Under the pieces are notes generated by a model. It searched no databases and was not told where the DNA came from. It saw only the letters and a program-made list of their open reading frames with translations. DNA of 6,899 nucleotides from an uncultured Spirochaetales bacterium. GTDB lineage: Bacteria; Spirochaetota; Spirochaetia; Sphaerochaetales; Sphaerochaetaceae. The stretch is from positions 1-6,899 of the forward strand of contig CAKQTF010000054.1 in NCBI GenBank assembly GCA_934276695.1. The letters are read 5' to 3'. Below are positions 1 through 5,378 of the stretch, piece after piece. A program made the position numbers and the translations under genes. Within the stretch, counting starts at the first letter, position 1; the number at the start of each line of letters is the position of its first letter.

Positions 1-809
1 GCCAGTTCAGCAGCATTGGCCATGCAGATATCATACAGATTGAAAACGGCACATGGTGGGCATGCATGCTTGGCCTGCGTCCATACGGAAGCTATGAATA
101 CAGGAATCTAAGAAGGGAGACATTCATGGCTCCTGTGATGTGGGAAGATGAATGGCCAGTATTCTCTCCAGAGACAGGCAGGATTGAAGCAGAATATGAG
201 AGTCCATTTGAGGAATGCATGAACCTGGAAGAGAGCAATGGTGGTCTTCCTCTTGATTTCCAGATAATAAGGACACCTTCATTTCCTATATATGAAGTGA
301 AGGGTTCAGAGATATGCTTACTGATCAATAAATATTCTTTTCCGGAGCCTGCACCATGTGCGGTTCTTGTCAGGAGACAGACAGATATGCATTTTGCCGC
401 TGAGACTGAAATGGGATTTGAGCCGGAGAATGAGAGAGAGGAAGCTGGTGTGATAATCGAATACAGCTCTAAGTCATATTTCACACTCACAAAGACAATG
501 CGTGAAGATAAGGACTTCCTTACTGTTAAGAATCCAGAAGGCATATTATATGAAAAGGAAATAGATAAAGGACCATTGAAGATAAGGATAACCGCAGACC
601 TTCTGGAGTACCGCTTTCATATCCTTCACGATAATGAATGGACTCCTATCGGACCTGTTCTGGATGGCAGGGAGCTATCGGTAAGAGACACAGGCTTCAC
701 AGGAGTCATGATCGGGCTATATGGCTCATCAAATGGCATCCCGTCTGATAACCGTGCAGTATACAGCTATTTCACTTATAGAGGGATGAAGGCTGGAGAG
801 ATAATCTGA
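1..809 (+). CDS. GH43 family glycosidase, 3' part (beta-xylosidase / arabinofuranosidase type)
   Basis: The frame is open from the window edge (first full codon at base 3) to TGA at 807-809, giving 268 residues of a longer protein; the ATG at 66 is internal. The start shows GHAD (residues 6-9) followed by a WW pair, then RPYG, RRETF and WEDEWPVFSP. This is the end of the five-bladed GH43 propeller; the GHxD/S histidine is conserved in the family. From about residue 80 (LPLDFQIIRTP) to the end is the concanavalin A-like beta-sandwich that follows the catalytic domain in XynB-type GH43 enzymes, with hallmark pieces VRRQ, FAAETEMGFEPE, EEAGVIIEY, FTGVMIGLYGSSNG and a final aromatic FTY. The family releases xylose or arabinose from xylan-type oligosaccharides. 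The catalytic acids and true start lie upstream, so activity, exact substrate and signal peptide cannot be judged. Its role relative to the downstream transporter is unclear. Family assignment is strong; substrate is not. Confidence 0.93.
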   Translation, partial: QFSSIGHADIIQIENGTWWACMLGLRPYGSYEYRNLRRETFMAPVMWEDEWPVFSPETGRIEAEYESPFEECMNLEESNGGLPLDFQIIRTPSFPIYEVKGSEICLLINKYSFPEPAPCAVLVRRQTDMHFAAETEMGFEPENEREEAGVIIEYSSKSYFTLTKTMREDKDFLTVKNPEGILYEKEIDKGPLKIRITADLLEYRFHILHDNEWTPIGPVLDGRELSVRDTGFTGVMIGLYGSSNGIPSDNRAVYSYFTYRGMKAGEII

Positions 810-848
810 TGTGGGCCCCTGCAGTGAATAGAGCCTGATAAAAGTATG

Positions 849-878
849 TTGTTGAATCAAAAGACAGTGCTTTATACT
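849..878 (+). promoter_or_regulatory. Candidate promoter of the ROK regulator
   Basis: TATACT at 873-878 matches five of six -10 positions. TTGTTG at 849-854 (18-base spacer) or the overlapping TTGAAT at 852-857 (15-base spacer) could be the -35, each four of six. Transcription would start near 885, almost on the ATG at 887. A small palindrome, TTGA-A-TCAA (852-860), overlaps the -35 and could be an autoregulatory site, but it is short enough to be chance. The rest of the 77-base gap after the GH43 gene shows no convincing terminator. Confidence 0.45.
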
Positions 879-886
879 TAATCGGT

Positions 887-2083
887 ATGGAATATGTATC
901 ATTGGCGGCTAAATTATCAAAAGGGGCATGCAGGGCATTTGCCTATATCCTCCATAACAGGAACTCAACCAGAGCCGATTTATGCAGGGCTCTCGGAGTG
1001 GGCGCCGCTACAGCTGGCAAATATACAGATGAGCTGATGGATGCTGCAATGATCCAGGAGGAGGGGTTCTCTGAATCCTCTGGCGGCAGAAAGCCGATTA
1101 TCTATTCTGTGAATGATAAAAGCCTTTTCATATTATGCATAAACATATCTACGATATACTGTGAGGTTGCTGTTGCTGATTTCCGCCTGGAACTGCATTC
1201 GATAAAGCATTTCAGGATACATAGCTCAGATGACCCTGAATCTGTAATTTCGAGGATACTTGATTCCTATTCGGCTCTGAAACAGGAGATGGGAATATGT
1301 GATGAGTCTATTATCGGGGCAGGCGTCATCCTCTTTGGTGCGCTCAAGGACGAGCATGGTGTGATGCATAATCCTCCGATAGCACAGTATATGGATGATA
1401 GGTGGTTTGAGTTCCCTTTTCTTGATAAGCTCAGATCTGTCTTCTCTTTTCCGGTATTTGCTGAAAAGGGAATAACGGCAACTGCATCGCTGGAATATCA
1501 TTATGGGATGGGAAAATCATGCAGGAGCATGCTCTATATTCTATGTGCAATGAATATCCGCTCAGCATTTGTTGTGGATGGAAGTGTCAGGGGGAAATCG
1601 CCTTTCTATGAAGATGCCTTCGGCCATATGGTTGTTGATATAGATGGTCCATTATGCAGATGCGGTCAATATGGATGCATAAACTGCTTTTCCTCAATCC
1701 CAGCAATCATAGATGCATTCAGGAACAGAGTGAAAGTCGGTGAGGCAACTCTGATATCCGGCTCTGTTGACAATGTCTCGATTGAGGATATATGCGAAGC
1801 AGCGGCTTCCGGGGATCAATGTGCTGTATCGGTCATAACAGAGAAGGCCAGGATACTTGGCATCGCACTTGCGAATTATATAAATGTCACAGCCCCGGAT
1901 CTTGTGCTGCTCTCTGGCCTTTTAGTTGAGTTATCGCCACTGTATTTTGATGTTGCAGTTTCGACTGCAGCTGGGCGGCTTAGGATGACATGCTCTCAGA
2001 GCGTAGTATTCAGAAAGCAGGGGAGCTTTTCTTCCCCGCTTACTACAAGTGCTGCGTCTTTGGTTCTTGATAAGCTTTTCTGA
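887..2083 (+). CDS. ROK-family transcriptional regulator (NagC/XylR type), kinase-dead
   Basis: This 398-residue protein has the usual length of ROK repressors. Residues about 10-60 form a winged helix-turn-helix (TRADLCRALGVGAATAGKYTDEL) ending in the GGRKP wing typical of the family. The rest is a ROK actin-like domain with the zinc motif: H247, then C257-R-C259-G-Q-Y-G-C264. Residues needed for sugar phosphorylation are gone. The DxGxT phosphate loop reads NISTI (86-90), the NDxN catalytic segment reads KGIT (194-197) with Gly195 in place of the aspartate, the Glu of GExGH is Ala244 and the Glu after the last zinc cysteine is Asn266. It should be a DNA-binding regulator, not a kinase. ATG 887 is the only usable start: an in-frame stop lies at 839-841 and no ATG, GTG or TTG falls between. 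No Shine-Dalgarno precedes it. It sits immediately upstream of the transporter operon, its likely target (inference); the ligand is unknown. Confidence 0.9.
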   Translation: MEYVSLAAKLSKGACRAFAYILHNRNSTRADLCRALGVGAATAGKYTDELMDAAMIQEEGFSESSGGRKPIIYSVNDKSLFILCINISTIYCEVAVADFRLELHSIKHFRIHSSDDPESVISRILDSYSALKQEMGICDESIIGAGVILFGALKDEHGVMHNPPIAQYMDDRWFEFPFLDKLRSVFSFPVFAEKGITATASLEYHYGMGKSCRSMLYILCAMNIRSAFVVDGSVRGKSPFYEDAFGHMVVDIDGPLCRCGQYGCINCFSSIPAIIDAFRNRVKVGEATLISGSVDNVSIEDICEAAASGDQCAVSVITEKARILGIALANYINVTAPDLVLLSGLLVELSPLYFDVAVSTAAGRLRMTCSQSVVFRKQGSFSSPLTTSAASLVLDKLF

Positions 2084-2135
2084 GAGATACTTTTTTTATT
2101 CAATAAAATAAGATGCCGAAAAACAGCAATTAGCT

Positions 2136-2169
2136 AGCATGAAATAAGGTTTTTAAGTTCATGCTTTTT
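2136..2169 (+). terminator. Terminator-like inverted repeat after the ROK gene
   Basis: AGCATGAA (2136-2143) and TTCATGCT (2158-2165) are perfect 8-base arms around a 14-base loop, and the right arm runs into five T residues (2165-2169). The stem is AT-rich and the loop long, so termination would be modest. It lies 52 bases past the ROK stop and just before the -35 of the next promoter, so it could equally be an operator. The T run at 2091-2097 lacks a GC stem. Confidence 0.4.
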
Positions 2170-2173
2170 ATAG

Positions 2174-2202
2174 TTTACAGCAAAAGATTGCTATTCTACA
2201 CT
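2174..2202 (+). promoter_or_regulatory. Candidate sigma70-type promoter of the tctCBA-sulfatase operon
   Basis: TTTACA (2174-2179, five of six -35 positions) and TACACT (2197-2202, four of six -10 positions) are separated by exactly 17 bases. A start near 2209 would leave a leader of about 22 bases containing the strong Shine-Dalgarno of tctC. This is the only convincing promoter seen between the ROK gene and the end of the window, so it probably drives the whole downstream operon. Confidence 0.5.
2179..2192. promoter_or_regulatory. Candidate operator in the tctC promoter spacer
   Basis: AGCAA-aaga-TTGCT is a 14-base palindrome with perfect 5-base arms, lying inside the -35/-10 spacer of the predicted promoter. 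A protein bound here would block RNA polymerase. The adjacent ROK protein is the obvious candidate (inference). A half-similar AGCAATTAGCT lies upstream at 2125-2135. Confidence 0.35.
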
Positions 2203-2216
2203 TCTACTTGAGAAAA

Positions 2217-2223
2217 AAGGAGG
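2217..2223 (+). promoter_or_regulatory. Ribosome binding site that fixes the tctC start
   Basis: AAGGAGG is a near-perfect Shine-Dalgarno seven bases before ATG 2231. The in-frame GTG at 2225 is only one base away from it and cannot be the start. Confidence 0.85.
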
Positions 2224-2230
2224 AGTGGAG

Positions 2231-3205
2231 ATGAAGAAAGCATTTACTGTTTTAATTCTTATTTCTATAGCAGCATGCCTGTTTGCAAACGGTACGAAGG
2301 AGTCATCAGCAGATGCTGCATCCAACTGGCCAGGCGAGCCTGTGCAGCTTATTGTAGGAGCAAATGCCGGAGGTGGAATAGACACAGCCGCCAGATTGAT
2401 TGCAAAGTATATGACAGAGTATTTCGGACAGTCATTTGTTGTTACGAATATGTCCGGCGGCGCAGGATCTGTTGCTTCCAACTATGTGCGTTCCCAGAAG
2501 CCAGACGGATATACTCTGCAGGTTGCGCATGAAGCTATCCTGACAAACAGGATCAGCGGAACGACAAATTTTGACTATGATGGATTCACGCTTGGCGGAA
2601 TTCCTTTCAAGGTATTCACAACATGCCTGCTTTCAAAGAACTATTCATCAGTGGATGAGATCATTACTGCTGCAAAGAGCAATCCTGGTAAGATAAAGTT
2701 CGGGACTGAGCTTGCAACAAATGATACTGCAATCATAGCAATGATGGAGGAAGACTTCGATGTGAAGTTCCAGCTTGTTGATTCCGGAGCAGTATCTGAT
2801 CAGATCGGATCAATGATGGGCGGGCATATCGATTTCATGAAGGCTCCTGTCGGTCTTGTCAAGGACTATGTTGAATCCGGTGATTTCCATATCCTTGCAT
2901 TCTTCAACGAGGAAAGATATGCAGATTATCCTGAGGTTCCTACAATGAAGGAATGCGGAGTTGATTTTGTGGTAGATAAGTTCTTCGGGACATTCTTCAC
3001 TCCAGGGACTGATCCTCAGATCATTGCCAAGTTCACATCAGCGCTTAAGGATATATGCAATAATCCTGATTTCCAGAAGGATGCAGAGGCTGTAGCTTAT
3101 TCAGTTTCCTATGTAGCACCAGAGGATGAGCCAGCATATTTTGAGTCATGCAAAGAGAGGCTTGTTGAGTATCAGAAGCTGCTTGAGACTCACTATGGAG
3201 TCTGA
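2231..3205 (+). CDS. tctC: TTT transporter periplasmic solute-binding protein (TctC/Bug family)
   Basis: This 324-residue extracytoplasmic binding protein has the family's usual length and captures a small anion for TctAB. The N-terminus is a signal peptide: MKK, a hydrophobic run, then LFANGTKE. IAAC ending at Cys16 fits a lipobox, so it may be a lipoprotein; signal peptidase I cleavage near Ala19 is the alternative. The mature protein opens with NWPGEPVQLIVGANAGGGIDTAAR (positions 32-55), the TctC signature with the usual proline of the first ligand loop missing. Further family features are SGGAGSVASNYV, KPDGYTL, the IDFMKAPVG segment and ADYPEVPTMKECG. The second ligand loop, FGTELATNDT (157-166), differs from the usual glycine/serine-rich GSSGxGS/T type, so the substrate cannot be carried over from citrate or Bug proteins. 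It is first in the operon, with a strong ribosome site and hairpins behind it, suggesting high expression. Family is certain; ligand is unknown. Confidence 0.93.
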   Translation: MKKAFTVLILISIAACLFANGTKESSADAASNWPGEPVQLIVGANAGGGIDTAARLIAKYMTEYFGQSFVVTNMSGGAGSVASNYVRSQKPDGYTLQVAHEAILTNRISGTTNFDYDGFTLGGIPFKVFTTCLLSKNYSSVDEIITAAKSNPGKIKFGTELATNDTAIIAMMEEDFDVKFQLVDSGAVSDQIGSMMGGHIDFMKAPVGLVKDYVESGDFHILAFFNEERYADYPEVPTMKECGVDFVVDKFFGTFFTPGTDPQIIAKFTSALKDICNNPDFQKDAEAVAYSVSYVAPEDEPAYFESCKERLVEYQKLLETHYGV

Positions 3206-3212
3206 TTGACTC

Positions 3213-3230
3213 ATTCTGAATAATCAGAAT
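3213..3230 (+). repeat. Intercistronic hairpin 1 (tctC-tctB)
   Basis: ATTCTGA (3213-3219) and TCAGAAT (3224-3230) form a perfect 7-base stem with a 4-base loop. It begins 7 bases after the tctC stop and has no T run behind it, so it is more likely a 3'-end mRNA protector than a terminator. Confidence 0.6.
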
Positions 3231-3234
3231 CATT

Positions 3235-3276
3235 AAAGAGCCCTGAACAGACATAGAACAATGTTTGGGGCTCTTT
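3235..3276 (+). repeat. Intercistronic hairpin 2, long stable stem (tctC-tctB)
   Basis: AAAGAGCCC (3235-3243) is perfectly complementary to GGGCTCTTT (3268-3276). In RNA the stem extends inward through two G-U pairs and four further Watson-Crick pairs to 15 base pairs (3235-3249 with 3262-3276), with a 12-base loop. The AAAGAGCCC/GGGCTCTTT shape resembles an intrinsic terminator, but only three T residues follow before a C. Partial termination (attenuation) or protection of the tctC message from 3' exonucleases are the likely roles. Confidence 0.75.
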
Positions 3277-3299
3277 CAGATAGCAGATTTCTATCTGCT
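3277..3299 (+). repeat. Intercistronic hairpin 3 with two alternative pairings
   Basis: CAGATAG (3277-3283) can pair with CTATCTG (3291-3297), or AGCAGAT (3282-3288) can pair with ATCTGCT (3293-3299) with a 4-base loop. The two share bases and exclude each other. It abuts hairpin 2 directly and ends 21 bases before the tctB ribosome site. Confidence 0.55.
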
Positions 3300-3320
3300 T
3301 GTATCAATTCGTTATTTCAT

Positions 3321-3326
3321 AGGAGA
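3321..3326 (+). promoter_or_regulatory. Ribosome binding site that fixes the tctB start
   Basis: AGGAGA sits four bases before ATG 3331. An upstream in-frame TTG at 3265 lies inside hairpin 2, has no Shine-Dalgarno and would add 22 residues that do not look like a TctB N-terminus, so 3331 is preferred. Confidence 0.8.
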
Positions 3327-3330
3327 TTAT

Positions 3331-3873
3331 ATGAAGAAATATAAAGACATCATAGCTGGAACCGTAGTTTTTATTGTTGCTGCTGTCTATTTTGCTCTTA
3401 CCTTCAGCATTAAGAAAATCGTATTCATAGATCCTATTGTAGGCTCTGCGAGGTTTCCGCAGATTGTTGCAGTAATCATGATGATCTGCGCTGTGGTGAT
3501 TATTCTGCAGGGCATCCTCTCCATCAGGAAAAGCAATGAGGCTGAATCAGGAAAGAAGAGTCTTATGGAGCTTGCCGATGAAGCTGAAGAAGGTGAGCAG
3601 ATTACAGATAAGGCGGCAGTCAGAAAAGGAAATGTGAAAGTCATCCTTGTACTGCTTAGCTTTGCGCTGTTCTGCTTCTTTATGGATAAGATCGGATTCG
3701 GCCCTGCTTCATTTCTATATCTATGGTCTCAGATGATAATCATGTCTCATGAGAAGGAAAGCCGGAAGCGTATTATTTTCTATGGCCTTCTGTCTCTGGT
3801 TATCTCTGCTGTCATCTTTGTTCTTTTCCGCTATGGCTTTGGCCTGATCCTGCCAAAGGCAATGTGGTTCTAA
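3331..3873 (+). CDS. tctB: TTT transporter small membrane subunit (TctB family)
   Basis: This 180-residue inner-membrane protein is the small, poorly conserved subunit that partners TctA. About four membrane segments are visible: residues 8-27, 44-65, 103-121 plus the following 122-137 stretch, and 148-172. Between segments 1 and 2 is the family's usual loop with GSARFPQ (38-44). A charged, glutamate-rich loop (about 66-101) separates segments 2 and 3 and should face the cytoplasm. The protein ends with the hydrophobic stretch LILPKAMWF. Identification rests on size, topology, the ARFPQ loop and the place between tctC and tctA, more than on strong sequence motifs. It is separated from tctC by the 125-base hairpin region and from tctA by only ten bases. 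Confidence 0.88.
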   Translation: MKKYKDIIAGTVVFIVAAVYFALTFSIKKIVFIDPIVGSARFPQIVAVIMMICAVVIILQGILSIRKSNEAESGKKSLMELADEAEEGEQITDKAAVRKGNVKVILVLLSFALFCFFMDKIGFGPASFLYLWSQMIIMSHEKESRKRIIFYGLLSLVISAVIFVLFRYGFGLILPKAMWF

Positions 3874-3883
3874 AGGAGTCTCT

Positions 3884-5377
3884 ATGGGTAATTATATAAT
3901 CGGATTTGCACAGATTCTGAATCCTATGCCGCTGCTTCTTGTAGCAATCGGGACATTCCTTGGCATATTCTTCGGTGCTGCACCAGGAATGACAAGCTCT
4001 ATGGGAATAGCACTTGCCCTTCCTGTTACATACGGAATGGGGATTGTCGATGGAATGTCTCTGCTTCTCGGAATATATATCGGATCGATTTCAGGAGGCC
4101 TGATCACAGCCATCCTTCTGAATATACCAGGAACACCTGCAAGTGTTGCTACCACTTTTGATGGGCATCCTATGGCACTGCGAGGGGAAGGAGGTAGGGC
4201 TGTCAGAATAGGCACGCTTTATTCATTCATCGGAGGAATGATCTCGCTTCTAGCGCTGTTCTTTATCTCTCCAGTGCTTGCGAAAGTTGCTATAAAGTTC
4301 AGCTTCGAGGAGTATTTCGCAATCGGTGTCCTTTCTCTTTTCCTTATCTCTGGGCTTTCTGGAAAGTCTCTTGCAAAAGGCATTGTCAGTACGCTGATCG
4401 GAGTTGCTTTCGCAACTGTCGGAATGGCACCTGTTGATACTGTCAGACGCTTCACTTTCGGCCTTCCTGCTCTTGATGGCGGTTTTAAGCTGCTTCCTCT
4501 CATGATTGGTGTCTATGCCGTTGCAGAGGTTCTGAAATGCGCTCAGTCCCCTGATATGAAGGATATGAGAGTCGCATCATATAAGTCGAAGGGCCTTGGA
4601 GTATCTTGGAAGGAATTCAGGGAGCAGCTTCCTAATATGACGCTTTCTGCCTTAATCGGTTGCGGAATAGGCATACTTCCAGGCCTTGGCGCTGCAATCT
4701 CCAACCTCATTGCATATTCTGCAAGCAGAAGGATCTCGAAGCATCCAGAGAAGTACGGTACAGGATGTATCGATGGAATCATAGCATCAGAAACAGCGAA
4801 TAATGCTGTATCTGGCGGAGCACTTATTCCTCTCCTGACAATGGGAATCCCGGGAGATGCAGGCACAGCAATGCTGCTTGCAGCCTTCATGCTGCATGGA
4901 ATCACACCTGGGCCTCTCCTTTTTGATAAGTACAGCTCAACAATCTATGCGATGTTTGCAATTCTGATTGTCTCAAACATTCTTATGATAATAATGCAGA
5001 TATATGGGCTTCCTGTGTTCCTGAAGATGCTCAAGGTGAAGAAGAACATTCTTCTTCCAGTCATTATGGTCCTTGCATCAATAGGTGCTTTTGCAACAAA
5101 CAACAGAGTGTTTGATGTATGGGCAATCCTGGTATTCGCAATTGTCGGATATCTATTGAGCAGGAACAATTTCCCAGCTCCTCCGATTGTCCTTGGCTTC
5201 GTTCTCGGACCGATTATCGAGCTTAATTTCAGGCGTGGAATGATGTCTTCATATGGCTCATTCCTTAACTTCTTCACACGTCCTGTTGCTGGCACGGTTC
5301 TGGTGATCACAATACTGCTCTTTGTCTATAAAGTCATTGCTGCTGTACTGTCATACGCTAAGAAGAGGAGAGCATGA
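3884..5377 (+). CDS. tctA: TTT transporter large membrane subunit (TctA family)
   Basis: This 497-residue polytopic permease has the family's standard length of about 500 and around a dozen hydrophobic segments. It forms the translocation path and is thought to use an ion gradient, since TTT systems have no ATPase. The two-fold repeat shows clearly. In the first half, GAAPGMTSSMG (31-41) is followed by GIYIGSISGGLITAILLNIPG (63-83), then TTFDGHPMALRGEGGRA (90-106). In the second half, GILPGLGAAISN (263-274) is followed by HPEKYGTGCIDGIIASETANNA (287-308), GGALIPLLTMGIPGDAGTAML and HGITPGPLLF (338-347). It ends with a basic AKKRRA tail, expected in the cytoplasm. Shine-Dalgarno AAGGAG (3873-3878) begins on the last base of the tctB stop, indicating translational coupling. 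The sulfatase start follows one base after the stop. No frameshift or missing signature is apparent. Confidence 0.96.
   Translation: MGNYIIGFAQILNPMPLLLVAIGTFLGIFFGAAPGMTSSMGIALALPVTYGMGIVDGMSLLLGIYIGSISGGLITAILLNIPGTPASVATTFDGHPMALRGEGGRAVRIGTLYSFIGGMISLLALFFISPVLAKVAIKFSFEEYFAIGVLSLFLISGLSGKSLAKGIVSTLIGVAFATVGMAPVDTVRRFTFGLPALDGGFKLLPLMIGVYAVAEVLKCAQSPDMKDMRVASYKSKGLGVSWKEFREQLPNMTLSALIGCGIGILPGLGAAISNLIAYSASRRISKHPEKYGTGCIDGIIASETANNAVSGGALIPLLTMGIPGDAGTAMLLAAFMLHGITPGPLLFDKYSSTIYAMFAILIVSNILMIIMQIYGLPVFLKMLKVKKNILLPVIMVLASIGAFATNNRVFDVWAILVFAIVGYLLSRNNFPAPPIVLGFVLGPIIELNFRRGMMSSYGSFLNFFTRPVAGTVLVITILLFVYKVIAAVLSYAKKRRA
5366..5370 (+). promoter_or_regulatory. Ribosome binding site that fixes the sulfatase start
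   Basis: AGGAG inside the last codons of tctA lies eight bases before ATG 5379. The in-frame GTC/ATG-less region upstream (an alternative start at 5322) overlaps tctA and would add 19 residues before the conserved KNLLILFTDQH strand, so 5379 is preferred. Confidence 0.8.
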
Positions 5378-5378
5378 T

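Noticed and set aside
92..544. 150-codon minus-strand open frame opposite the GH43 gene
   Set aside because: The plus-strand frame matches GH43 throughout; the antisense translation shows no recognisable motif.
810..848. GGGCCC and CTGCAG palindromes after the GH43 stop as a terminator
   Set aside because: They are isolated 6-base palindromes with no hairpin loop and no T run.
1226..1501. 91-codon minus-strand open frame within the ROK gene
   Set aside because: It is a shadow of a recognised ROK domain with no separate start signals.
2091..2108. TTTTATT-C-AATAAAA inverted repeat after the ROK stop as a terminator
   Set aside because: The stem is AT-only with essentially no loop, so it would not be a stable structure; low-complexity AT sequence explains it.
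2275..2532. 85-codon plus-strand open frame inside tctC in another frame
   Set aside because: The translation is cysteine/arginine-rich, and the overlapping frame is a clear TctC.
3265..3330. 22-residue N-terminal extension of TctB from TTG 3265
   Set aside because: It overlaps the long hairpin and lacks a Shine-Dalgarno, whereas ATG 3331 has AGGAGA and a normal TctB N-terminus.
3892..5310. Several open frames of 94-121 codons on the minus strand opposite tctA
   Set aside because: They mirror the reading frame of a strongly conserved permease, have proline/arginine/isoleucine-rich translations without domain character, and no ribosome sites of their own.
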